This document shows, piece by piece, positions 1 to 6,995 of a stretch of 64,000 bases of DNA. Every line of letters starts with the position of its first letter. Position 1 is the first letter of the stretch. Source of the stretch: Caldifarciminota bacterium SM23_42 (GTDB taxonomy: Bacteria > Hydrothermota > Tepidihabitantia > SM23-42); NCBI GenBank assembly GCA_001303785.1, contig LJUJ01000008.1, positions 1 to 64,000 on the forward strand. Reading direction: 5' to 3'. The translations under genes were made by a program, and so were the position numbers. The notes under the pieces were generated by a model. The model searched no databases, was not told where the DNA came from, and saw only the letters and a list, made by a program, of their open reading frames with translations.

Positions 1-5
1 ACCAA

Positions 6-512
6 TTACCCAGTTTTTATTACTCTCCGTCCCTCAATCCGATATTTACCCGAAAGGATGATGTTGATAGCTTCGGTATAGATGCGGTGCTCTTCCTTCA
101 AGATTCGTGCCGCAAGTGTATCGGGCGTATCGTCGTCAAGCACCGGTACTGCCGCCTGGGTAATTATGGCACCCGCATCAACATCTTCGGTTACAAAATG
201 AACCGTGCATCCAGAAAACTTCACCCCGTATTCGATCGCTTTTCTTTGCACATCGAGCCCGGGGAATGAAGGTAGCAACGCTGGATGAATGTTCAGAATT
301 CTGCCCTTGAACGCTAGCCAGGTTTTCTTCGGTCCCGGGTCCAGCCAGATTGCTTTGACCCCATGATCGCGGGCGATCTGAAGGGCGCGCGCATCTTTGT
401 TGTCGCTGATGACGCATGCCAGATTTGCGTGGCATGTACCATTTTCGATATTCTTAATGATTGCCTCTAAGTTTGAACCCCTTCCTGAAGCCAAGACAGC
501 AATATTTTTCAT
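6..512 (-). CDS. purN: Phosphoribosylglycinamide formyltransferase with an internal in-frame deletion
   Basis: PurN transfers formyl from 10-formyl-THF to GAR in purine synthesis. The N-terminal MKNIAVLASGRGSNLEAI phosphate-binding loop, the catalytic Asn and His in ILNIHPALLPSFPG and the catalytic Asp in DAGAIITQ are all present. The protein has only 168 residues where the family has about 190-210. The whole shortfall lies between LDPGPKK and FKGRILNIHP, where about 35-40 residues including the conserved LAGFMRIL strand are absent, although the frame is kept. The promoter is intact and the start is leaderless. It may be a decaying gene, a divergent enzyme, or an assembly collapse. The family assignment is secure; activity is doubtful. 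Confidence 0.85.
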   Translation of the reverse strand: MKNIAVLASGRGSNLEAIIKNIENGTCHANLACVISDNKDARALQIARDHGVKAIWLDPGPKKTWLAFKGRILNIHPALLPSFPGLDVQRKAIEYGVKFSGCTVHFVTEDVDAGAIITQAAVPVLDDDTPDTLAARILKEEHRIYTEAINIILSGKYRIEGRRVIKTG

Positions 513-517
513 GGATT

Positions 518-545
518 ATTCTATTCGACCTCATCTCAAAGTCAA
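518..545 (-). promoter_or_regulatory. purN promoter, leaderless
   Basis: On the minus strand TTGACT (540-545) and TAGAAT (518-523) are separated by 16 nt. The purN ATG follows the -10 box after only 5 nt, leaving no room for a Shine-Dalgarno, so transcription should start at or within a base or two of the ATG. Confidence 0.8.
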
Positions 546-601
546 GGGAATTCACGAGACAATTCTTCCGTAACCCGTGGTTTAGTGGCCTACACGATTC
601 G

Positions 602-640
602 CATTTCGGTATTTAGTTAATTGACGTAATTCCGAAATTG
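602..640. promoter_or_regulatory. Palindromic operator, copy 1 (ArsR-type autoregulation site)
   Basis: A 39-bp imperfect palindrome with arms ATTTCGGTATT and AATTCCGAAAT lies immediately before the ArsR-like gene. It covers the -35 box and most of the spacer of that gene's promoter, so a bound protein would block RNA polymerase. A near-identical copy lies just after the gene at 972-1010. Confidence 0.75.
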
Positions 641-648
641 GGTATACT
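621..648 (+). promoter_or_regulatory. Promoter of the ArsR-like regulator, near-leaderless
   Basis: TTGACG (621-626), a 16-nt spacer and TATACT (643-648) precede the ATG at 657 by 8 nt. The -35 box lies inside the operator palindrome, which is the arrangement expected for autorepression. Confidence 0.8.
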
Positions 649-656
649 CAACGCGT

Positions 657-965
657 ATGAGAAAGAAAATGCCTGAGACTGAATATCGTGCGTCACGTGT
701 GTGCCGGATTTTGGGCAATCCCACTGCCTATCAGGTTATTAAATCGTTGTTCAAAAGTGAGAAGACGCCGACTGAGCTTGCGCACGAAATTGGCTTATCT
801 CTAGCTACGATTTCTGACGTTTTGCGCAATTTACGCAATATCGACGTGGTAAGATACGAGGTTAGGACTAACGAGCGGGTATATTGGATCAAGAAACCCG
901 TTGTAGTAGATATACTCTTGCGACTTGAGAAATTCGTGGAAACAATTCGCGTTCAACAGTGGTGA
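657..965 (+). CDS. ArsR-like winged-helix transcriptional regulator
   Basis: A 102-residue protein made of essentially one winged helix-turn-helix. After RVCRILGNPTAYQVIKSL comes the helix-turn-helix KTPTELAHEIGLSLATISDVLRNL at about residues 38-61 and a beta wing at VVRYEVRTNERVYWI. Size and layout fit the ArsR/SmtB family, but no cysteine or histidine metal site is visible, so the signal it senses is unknown. Two copies of one palindrome flank the gene, the first over its own promoter and the second ahead of the glycosyltransferase-surE pair. I infer autorepression and possible control of that pair. Confidence 0.8.
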   Translation: MRKKMPETEYRASRVCRILGNPTAYQVIKSLFKSEKTPTELAHEIGLSLATISDVLRNLRNIDVVRYEVRTNERVYWIKKPVVVDILLRLEKFVETIRVQQW

Positions 966-971
966 ATTTGG

Positions 972-1010
972 CATTTCGGTATTTGGTTAATTAGCGTAAT
1001 ACCGAAGTTG
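972..1010. promoter_or_regulatory. Palindromic operator, copy 2
   Basis: A 39-bp near copy of the palindrome at 602-640, here with perfect 9-bp arms TTCGGTATT and AATACCGAA. It ends 37 bp upstream of the -35 box of the following glycosyltransferase gene, so it could be a distal operator for that transcript or an auxiliary site for the regulator. Confidence 0.7.
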
Positions 1011-1047
1011 GTTAGGGGTAATTGGGTGTCGGCATTCGTTTAATAAC

Positions 1048-1075
1048 TTGACATATTTTAAAACCAAGATAGAAT
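1048..1075 (+). promoter_or_regulatory. Promoter of glycosyltransferase-surE, leaderless
   Basis: TTGACA (1048-1053), 16-nt spacer, TAGAAT (1070-1075). An in-frame GTG at 1081 begins 5 nt after the -10 box. A TTG at 1048 would also open the frame but is the -35 box itself, so GTG 1081 is the better start. Confidence 0.8.
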
Positions 1076-1080
1076 TTAAT

Positions 1081-1755
1081 GTGAACCTGAGGGAGATTGG
1101 TATTGTTATTCCCGCCTATAATGCCGAGAAAACGGTCGGCGAGGTGATCAAGGAAATCGTTCAATACGGATTCGCGAGAGAGAATGTGATCGTGATTAAT
1201 GACGGGTCAAGAGACAAAACCGAAGAGGTGGCGAAGAGTAAGGGAGTGACTGTGGTCAATCATAAAACGAATAAAGGCAAGGGAGCGGCGCTGCGGGATG
1301 GATTTGTGAAAGCGCAGGAGAAAGGTATCAGGAAGGTGTTCGTGATCGATGCCGATGCACAACATCAGGTTTCTGAGGTCGACGAATTCTTGAAATCGAA
1401 CGGATGTTATGATATAATAATCGGTGAGCGCCGGGAAGGTCTCACGCGCATGCCGTTGGACAGGAGGCTGACAAATAGAACCGTGAATCTTGTAGTATCT
1501 CTGTTGTCAGGAATACATACCACTGATGTACAATGTGGATTTCGGTATGTCGATTTGAAGATATTTGATAAAATTCAACTGAGGACCAGTAACTATCAGA
1601 CCGAATCAGAAATGGTGATAAAGGCGGCAAGAAACAAATACACAGTTGGATTTGCACCAGTTTCGACAATTTACCATGGTGAGAAGAGTTATATCAATCC
1701 AATAGTTGATACGATGCGATTTATCGGTATGGCGGTGAGGTTCTTATGGCGTTGA
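1081..1755 (+). CDS. Family 2 glycosyltransferase, dolichol-phosphate-mannose-synthase-like
   Basis: The 224-residue GT-A protein begins VNLREIGIVIPAYNAEKTV. It shows the nucleotide-binding strand (VIVINDGSRDKT), the acceptor region NKGKGAALRDGF and the metal-binding DADAQH motif. There is no C-terminal membrane domain, so it resembles the soluble DPM1/GtrB-type catalytic unit that moves a sugar from NDP-sugar to a lipid carrier. The GTG start is chosen from the leaderless promoter. Its 3' end overlaps surE by 10 nt, so the two are co-transcribed. The sugar and acceptor cannot be told from sequence. Confidence 0.85.
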   Translation: MNLREIGIVIPAYNAEKTVGEVIKEIVQYGFARENVIVINDGSRDKTEEVAKSKGVTVVNHKTNKGKGAALRDGFVKAQEKGIRKVFVIDADAQHQVSEVDEFLKSNGCYDIIIGERREGLTRMPLDRRLTNRTVNLVVSLLSGIHTTDVQCGFRYVDLKIFDKIQLRTSNYQTESEMVIKAARNKYTVGFAPVSTIYHGEKSYINPIVDTMRFIGMAVRFLWR

Positions 1756-2486
1756 TATTGTTGACCAACGATGATGGCTATGACGCCGCAGGGCTGCAAT
1801 CTTTATATAGGGAACTCAGGAAGGAACATGACGTCTTTGTTGTGGCACCGGCTACCCAACAAAGTGGTGCAAGCCATTCCCTTACTTTGAGAAAGCCAAT
1901 AAGAGTTGAGAAACTGCATGATAAATTCTACATTGTTGGCGGTACGCCTACCGATTGCGTACTCCTTGCATACCATGATTTGATAGATATGAAAATCGAC
2001 CTCGTCGTGTCCGGCATAAATCACGGTCCGAATATGGGTAGTGATGTTTTCTATTCAGGAACCGTTGCGGCGGCTTTGCAAGGCGCAAGCATGGGCATTA
2101 AATCCCTCGCAGTTTCGATTGCGGCTGATGCGTCCTGCGATTTTGCGAATGCGGTTAAGTATTCTCGTGATTTGATTAATCGGATTATTGCATCGGACAG
2201 ATCCGATCTCATCTTGAACGTGAACATTCCTGCCGGCAAGATAAAGGGCGAAAAAATGACACGTATGGGAAAGCGTATTTACAAAGACAAGGTGATTAGA
2301 GACAGCGAGAAGAAAAATGTAATTTACTCAATTATCGATGGTGTGCTATCATACCGGGCAGATACTGATACTGATTTCAAGGCAATTGACAGACAATATG
2401 TGTCGGTAACCCCACTGAAGTTGGATCTGACCGATTACGAGGTCATGAAAAGCCTCGAAGACTACATTAGGGACAAATCCAAGTAG
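1746..2486 (+). CDS. surE: 5'/3'-nucleotidase SurE
   Basis: SurE dephosphorylates nucleoside monophosphates with a divalent metal. The family N-terminus ILLTNDDGYDAAGL (metal-binding DD) is followed by the metal and substrate motifs QQSGASHSLT, GGTPTDCV and SGINHGPNMGSDVFYSGTVAAA. At 246 residues it is full length. It overlaps the end of the upstream glycosyltransferase and is followed closely by pcm, the neighbour it has in many bacteria, though pcm has its own promoter here. Confidence 0.95.
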   Translation: MALILLTNDDGYDAAGLQSLYRELRKEHDVFVVAPATQQSGASHSLTLRKPIRVEKLHDKFYIVGGTPTDCVLLAYHDLIDMKIDLVVSGINHGPNMGSDVFYSGTVAAALQGASMGIKSLAVSIAADASCDFANAVKYSRDLINRIIASDRSDLILNVNIPAGKIKGEKMTRMGKRIYKDKVIRDSEKKNVIYSIIDGVLSYRADTDTDFKAIDRQYVSVTPLKLDLTDYEVMKSLEDYIRDKSK

Positions 2487-2545
2487 ACAGCATCCTGAGT
2501 GACAGATAGCACTCTGAGTAACCACGTTTAAGAGCAAAATTCGTG

Positions 2546-2573
2546 TTGACTTTTTGTGCATTTCAGCTATTCT
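2546..2573 (+). promoter_or_regulatory. pcm promoter, near-leaderless
   Basis: TTGACT (2546-2551), 16-nt spacer, TATTCT (2568-2573); the pcm ATG is 9 nt further on at 2583. An in-frame ATG at 2556 lies inside the promoter spacer and cannot be on this transcript. Confidence 0.75.
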
Positions 2574-2582
2574 AATAGGGCG

Positions 2583-3236
2583 ATGATCGAAGTAAAAGAA
2601 TGGCGGCACGAGAGAGAAAGAATGGTAAAGGAACAAATCGTCGCCCGGGGTGTTGAGGACGAAAGAGTGCTCGACGCCATGATGCAAGTCCCCAGACATC
2701 TTTTTGTCGATAAAGTGTATGTGCATCAGGCATATAACGATTATCCGCTCTCGGTTGGCCACGGACAGACAATTTCGCAGCCTTATATGGTTGCGGCAAT
2801 GACCGAATTACTGGATTTGAAACCCGATGATATGGTCTTGGAGATAGGCACTGGCTCTGGGTACCAGGCAGCTATTCTAGCGCTGCTTTGCAAGATGGTG
2901 TACACGGTTGAGAGAGTGTCAGCCCTGAAAGAGATAGCGCGTGAACGGTTGGAAAAACTGGGATTCAGTAATGTTGCCTTCTTGATTGGCGATGGTACCC
3001 TCGGTTGGCCACAGTATGCTCCCTACGATGGGATTATTGTGACTGCTGGAGCACCGGAAGTACCCAATGCTTTGATTGAGCAGTTGGCCGAAAAAGGCAG
3101 GTTGGTGATACCGGTCGGTAGCGAATACTTCCAGACGCTTAACTTAGTGACAAAACAGAGGGGAAGAATATTCAGAAAAGAGTTTTTCGAGTGTACTTTT
3201 GTGCCTCTCGTAGGCAAACAAGGCTGGAAAGAATAA
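2583..3236 (+). CDS. pcm: Protein-L-isoaspartate O-methyltransferase
   Basis: The enzyme methylates isoaspartyl residues with S-adenosylmethionine to repair aged proteins. Visible are the family N-terminal MVKEQIVARGVEDERVLDAM, the substrate-binding segment GHGQTISQPYMVA and the SAM loop LEIGTGSGYQAAIL. The 217-residue length is normal. The start was set by the promoter just upstream. The stop codon TAA is followed with no gap by tRNA-Pro, so the tRNA is probably processed from the pcm transcript. Confidence 0.95.
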   Translation: MIEVKEWRHERERMVKEQIVARGVEDERVLDAMMQVPRHLFVDKVYVHQAYNDYPLSVGHGQTISQPYMVAAMTELLDLKPDDMVLEIGTGSGYQAAILALLCKMVYTVERVSALKEIARERLEKLGFSNVAFLIGDGTLGWPQYAPYDGIIVTAGAPEVPNALIEQLAEKGRLVIPVGSEYFQTLNLVTKQRGRIFRKEFFECTFVPLVGKQGWKE

Positions 3237-3310
3237 CGGGGCGTGGCGCAGTGGTTTAGCGCGCATGGTTCGGGACCATGAGGTCGTGGGTTCAAATCCC
3301 ACCGCCCCGA
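3237..3310 (+). tRNA. tRNA-Pro (CGG)
   Basis: A 74-nt cloverleaf: acceptor CGGGGCG/CGCCCCG with the C1:G72 pair typical of tRNA-Pro and discriminator A73; D-arm GCGC/GCGC; anticodon stem CATGG/CCATG with loop TTCGGGA (anticodon CGG); T-arm GTGGG-TTCAAAT-CCCAC. CCA is not encoded. It begins at the base after the pcm stop codon. Confidence 0.95.
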
Positions 3311-3358
3311 CTCCTTGCGTACGCCTCAGGATGGAAGGATGCGCGAAAGGATAGTTAT

Positions 3359-3473
3359 GGTCGTGGGTTTCCCGTTTCTTTCATGAAAAACAAAATGTTG
3401 TGGAAACGGGATCCTCACAAAATCAACGAAATCATAGATTTCGGATTTTGTGGGACAAATCCCACCGCCCCGA
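3359..3473 (+). repeat. Second copy of the tRNA-Pro tail, split in the T-loop by an 86-bp double hairpin
   Basis: GGTCGTGGGTT (tRNA bases 3282-3292) recurs at 3359-3369, and the rest of the tail (3293-3310, 18 nt) recurs exactly at 3456-3473. Between them, at the T-loop position after TT, lie 86 bp that start TCCC and end GGGA. The insert holds a 9-bp perfect stem (3370-3378 with 3403-3411) and a second long stem (3416-3424 with 3444-3452, inner 3427-3433 with 3437-3443, loop ATA). TTTTT follows the tail copy at 3474-3478, so the region may also terminate transcription. Duplication of a tRNA 3' end is the usual trace of site-specific integration, but the placement of the hairpin insert is not. 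Confidence 0.75.
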
Positions 3474-3564
3474 TTTTTAGGCCACAGGCAATGGGAAATA
3501 GGAGACAGGGAGATAACTTAATAAGTGCGAATTGGGAGGTAAAAAGCGGAAACGTGGAGATAAG

Positions 3565-4023
3565 GTGAAGCGAAGGAAGATAATTGCTGTCATTGGTGGA
3601 GCAGAGGCGAGTGATAAGTATTTGACAATCGCTGAGGAAGTAGGTTCTCTAATTGCGAAGGGAAATGCGATTCTTGTTACAGGTGGCATGGGTGGTGTCA
3701 TGACGTCGGCTTCCAAGGGTGCCAAGGAGGCCAACGGGTTGGTTATCGGGATTCTGCCCACTCTTGAGCGGGAAAGTGCCAACCCGTATGTTGATATACC
3801 AATCGTAACTGGACTAAGTCAGGCAAGGAATCTCATCATTGCCCGTACCTGTGATTGTGCAATTGCTATCAATGGTAAGTACGGTACGCTGAGTGAAATC
3901 GCATACTGCCTTATGTATGATGTTCCCGTTATTGGCATCGACACCTGGAAAATTGATGCGCCAATTATTGAGGCGAAGAATGCAGCTGAAGCAGTCGAGC
4001 TTGCCTTCAAGGCAATTTCCTAA
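3565..4023 (+). CDS. LOG/TIGR00725-family nucleotide-binding protein
   Basis: A 152-residue Rossmann-like protein of the lysine-decarboxylase-like (LOG, TIGR00725) superfamily. It shows VIGGAEAS, the phosphate-binding TGGMGGVMTSASKGAKEANG and the family motif NGKYGTLSEIAYC, where GxGTxxE is the hallmark. LOG enzymes release cytokinin bases or cleave nucleotide monophosphates; the substrate of this subfamily is unknown. GTG 3565 is preferred because GGAG lies at 3556-3559; an upstream TTG at 3532 would add eleven mostly basic residues. It overlaps the acylphosphatase start by one base. Confidence 0.85.
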   Translation: MKRRKIIAVIGGAEASDKYLTIAEEVGSLIAKGNAILVTGGMGGVMTSASKGAKEANGLVIGILPTLERESANPYVDIPIVTGLSQARNLIIARTCDCAIAINGKYGTLSEIAYCLMYDVPVIGIDTWKIDAPIIEAKNAAEAVELAFKAIS

Positions 4024-4292
4024 TGCAGGCAGAAGTTGTCGTTCAAGGCGTTGTTCAAGGAGTTGGCTACCGGTTCTTTGTGTTGAATCAGGCACGCCTA
4101 TTTGATATCAAAGGGTATGTTAGAAATTTACCCGATGGGTCGGTTGAGGTAGTTGCCGAAGGCGAGAAAGGCATAGTCAAGGATTTTGTCGACAGACTGC
4201 GCATCGGTCCCCTTTCGGCTCATGTGACCGGGATAGACGTCAAGTGGCATGAGAAAGACTCAGGATTCACAGAGTTTAGGCTGCGATACTGA
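4023..4292 (+). CDS. acyP: Acylphosphatase
   Basis: A small cytosolic enzyme hydrolysing carboxyl-phosphate bonds. The complete 89-residue fold shows VVQGVVQGVGYRFFV, with the phosphate-binding Arg, and GYVRNLPDGSVEVVAEG, with the catalytic Asn. ATG overlaps the last base of the upstream stop codon (TAATG), indicating translational coupling. Confidence 0.95.
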   Translation: MQAEVVVQGVVQGVGYRFFVLNQARLFDIKGYVRNLPDGSVEVVAEGEKGIVKDFVDRLRIGPLSAHVTGIDVKWHEKDSGFTEFRLRY

Positions 4293-4334
4293 ACCTGAAG
4301 GCAATTGAGGGTAATTTAAGGCAAGGGAGTTGAT

Positions 4335-4847
4335 ATGGATCTAAAAAAATACATTCGTAATATTCCAGATTTTCCTCAGAAAGGCGTGATGTTTCGAGAC
4401 ATCACTACACTTTTGAAAGAACCTGAACCTTTCAAGTATGTCATCGATACGATTGTTGATAAATACAAGGATGCAAGGATAGGCAAATTGGTCTCGGTGG
4501 AGGCGAGAGGCTACATTTTCGGGGGCGTCATTGCATATAAACTAAATTGTGGTTTCATCCCGGTACGAAAGCCTGGCAAGTTACCGGCTGAAACAGTGGC
4601 TTTGGAATACACCCTGGAATACGGTAAGAATACCATTGAGATGCACAAGGATGCGATTGAACCCGGCGAGCGAGTGTTGGTCTTTGATGACGTCTTAGCC
4701 ACCGGCGGCACGGTTCAGGCGACCTGTAAGCTGATTGAGAGGCTGGGCGGTCAGGTCGTCGGTTGTGTTTTTATCAGCGATTTGACCTACCTCAAGGGAA
4801 GTGAAAAACTCAAGGACTACGAGGTCTTTTCGTTGGTACAGTATTGA
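4335..4847 (+). CDS. apt: Adenine phosphoribosyltransferase
   Basis: Purine salvage: adenine plus PRPP gives AMP. It contains [18 protein letters not shown], the flexible loop [12 protein letters not shown] and the PRPP-binding motif [13 protein letters not shown]. At 170 residues it is full length. The Shine-Dalgarno AAGGGAG stands 6 nt before the ATG. It is probably the last gene of the run from 3565. Confidence 0.95.
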   Translation: MDLKKYIRNIPDFPQKGVMFRDITTLLKEPEPFKYVIDTIVDKYKDARIGKLVSVEARGYIFGGVIAYKLNCGFIPVRKPGKLPAETVALEYTLEYGKNTIEMHKDAIEPGERVLVFDDVLATGGTVQATCKLIERLGGQVVGCVFISDLTYLKGSEKLKDYEVFSLVQY

Positions 4848-5210
4848 CGACAATATCCAACATTGTAACAAAAGCGTAGGGCGTCGAGTATATTTAACAC
4901 ATTCTAATATATTTTCTGTGCGTAACAGTGCTCCAGGCCTTCTCGACTCTTCCGCCTTCCGGCGGGCTCGCTTGAAGAACAAATATCGTTGAGCTTAGCG
5001 CATTACGCGAAAGGCTCTCTTGGATACACTTCGTGACATGCAATCAGTCGAAGTCTGTATATTCGATTTTGAATTTGTGGTTTGGAGCTTCGATATGGTT
5101 TGTAATTTGGTGCTTAGATTTTGGAATTTCGTACACGTTTTCGCCTGTGCTTCTGTGAAACCGTGGGATCCCGCTTTGTAATGTAATATTAACTGTAGTC
5201 GTTTTGGAAA
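4848..5210. other. Intergenic: small hairpin and heptamer-phased T-rich tract
   Basis: No gene is supported. A small GC hairpin CCGCC-TTCC-GGCGG lies at 4952-4965 without a T-run. At about 5061-5132 a T/G-rich tract repeats TTTG/TTTC-type words with a period close to 7 bp; a related tract in opposite orientation occurs after 35285. Confidence 0.5.
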
Positions 5211-6758
5211 TTATCGATCGATAGCTTTTTTCATTGATAGCAATCGCTTATCGACCTCGTGAAAGATTTCACTATCGGGAATGCCTGATTTCGTATGATA
5301 CTCGAGTGAGCCATACGAGACAGTGCATTTCATGTTCTTATTCTCAGCAATGAAGACCTCGTTTGAAAAGAGCTCTTTCATACGTTCCCCAAAAACAGCG
5401 GCTTCGTCCTCTAATGAACCTGGGATAATGGCTACGAATTCATCGCCTCCCCAGCGCGCTACGATGTCTTTTTTCCTTGAGTGTGTTTTCAATATCTGAG
5501 AGAATTTTCTCAGTACCTGATCACCCATCTTGTGACCCAACTGGTCGTTGACATCTTTCAGATTATCGATGTCGAAAAGAACGACCGATAATCGCCCATT
5601 GCTCCGCTTGACCTCGCCAATGCCCTCAGTGAGTTTTTGCTCGAAATAACGTCTGGTGTATAGGCCGGTGAGCGAATCCTCAATCGATATTTTGTACAGC
5701 ATGGCGTTTGAGAGACACAACGAGATATGTTTAACTAGATTGGTCAGGAGAACAAGGCTGTCCTTGTCCAGGGTATTTTTTGGCCTCACGAGTAGTGCGC
5801 CAAGAGTCTTCTCGCGCGTTACCAATGGCAACTCAACCGAATTTATGGATTTCGGAGGAACGGCAAAATTAAGGTTGCGGATTTTGTTTCCATCATAGTT
5901 ACGCATTAGATTAATACCTTGTTCTTGATCATCTAGTACTATCGTCACTTCTTCGGCATGTATGAATGAGTGTACCTTTCTTAATATGGTTGTGATGAGT
6001 AACTCGAAATCTAAGATGCCTTCTAATTTACGGGCGACTTCGTTCAAATCCTCCTCTTCCGTAATTCTCTGCTTCATCTTTTCCTGATACCGTGACATGA
6101 GATGGCCAATGTAAGAGAAAACCAAAATGCTTATTATCAGCGGTACCGTAGAGACAACACCAAATTCCCTGTAGAGCAGAGCCATAGATATACCGATGGG
6201 GTATATTAACATTTCCATGAGGTCACTGATGACCGCTTCCTCTTTCAGGTACATCCAGTATTCATCGCCTTTGAGTATCGTGCGTACAGAAAAGAATATC
6301 TCGTTGAGGATTACGACCGTTGGTATCGCCAGAATCCACTGCAGATTGACTGGGTAGTATTCCATTAGTAATCCCGTGACCAGATACATCAAACCATAAG
6401 TGCCGGCATTATAGGCGCCGGTCTTGATAGTACGTAAGGACTCCTTTGTGTCTCGATCCCTGATGTATCTGAAACTCTTAAGAGTCCAGACAATAATAAG
6501 GGCAATAATCGCTGTGGATGCCGCCACGTTGCCGCCGAAGACGAGCAACAGGAAGAAGTAAATAACGATTTCGAAGGATACGATTGTGTTCTTTAGTGAA
6601 ATGTAAACGAGTGCCGAGATGATGGCGGTGAGAAGAAAGACTAAGTGGTCAGGGATGGGTGGGAAGGTTGGGTTGAGGACGAGTACTTGAGAAAACGGTA
6701 AACCGATACCGAATATTATTACAGCAAGCTCGTAGATCAGTGCGAGGCGTTTCTTCAT
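5211..6758 (-). CDS. Membrane diguanylate cyclase (membrane domain, GAF-like, GGDEF)
   Basis: A 515-residue protein. The N-terminal ~200 residues form several membrane helices in an MASE-like sensor. A GAF-like domain follows at about 230-345, then a GGDEF domain with the intact active site RWGGDEF (GGDEF at 437-441). The inhibitory RxxD site RKKD stands five residues before GGDEF. It should therefore make cyclic di-GMP and be subject to product inhibition. An ATG 18 nt upstream (6776) lies before the -10 box, so the start is set at 6758 by the leaderless promoter. It stands alone, divergent from the DUF763 gene. Confidence 0.9.
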   Translation of the reverse strand: MKKRLALIYELAVIIFGIGLPFSQVLVLNPTFPPIPDHLVFLLTAIISALVYISLKNTIVSFEIVIYFFLLLVFGGNVAASTAIIALIIVWTLKSFRYIRDRDTKESLRTIKTGAYNAGTYGLMYLVTGLLMEYYPVNLQWILAIPTVVILNEIFFSVRTILKGDEYWMYLKEEAVISDLMEMLIYPIGISMALLYREFGVVSTVPLIISILVFSYIGHLMSRYQEKMKQRITEEEDLNEVARKLEGILDFELLITTILRKVHSFIHAEEVTIVLDDQEQGINLMRNYDGNKIRNLNFAVPPKSINSVELPLVTREKTLGALLVRPKNTLDKDSLVLLTNLVKHISLCLSNAMLYKISIEDSLTGLYTRRYFEQKLTEGIGEVKRSNGRLSVVLFDIDNLKDVNDQLGHKMGDQVLRKFSQILKTHSRKKDIVARWGGDEFVAIIPGSLEDEAAVFGERMKELFSNEVFIAENKNMKCTVSYGSLEYHTKSGIPDSEIFHEVDKRLLSMKKAIDR

Positions 6759-6765
6759 TAAGAAG

Positions 6766-6793
6766 ATTATAACCATGTCTTGATTTTTGTAAA
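6766..6793 (-). promoter_or_regulatory. Promoter of the diguanylate cyclase, leaderless
   Basis: Minus strand TTTACA (6788-6793), 16-nt spacer, TATAAT (6766-6771), then 7 nt to the ATG at 6758. Confidence 0.8.
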
Positions 6794-6962
6794 GGATTTT
6801 GTGAGACTTAAATCACGGAAGATAACTGCACTCTATTCGAAGATGGGGATTCCAAGCGTTGCTGGAAGGAACTGTAGCTACCTCCGCAAATCTATGGCTT
6901 GTCTCGCCGACGTAGGATTCTCGTTTTTGTAATCGAGTCGGAGTCCATAACTGGGTTATTAA

Positions 6963-6990
6963 TTGACATTGTGGTTGAGTTGCATATCAT
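6963..6990 (+). promoter_or_regulatory. Promoter of the DUF763 gene, leaderless
   Basis: TTGACA (6963-6968), 16-nt spacer, TATCAT (6985-6990), 5 nt, ATG 6996. A TTG start at 6963 would be the -35 box itself. Confidence 0.8.
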
Positions 6991-6995
6991 TCACT

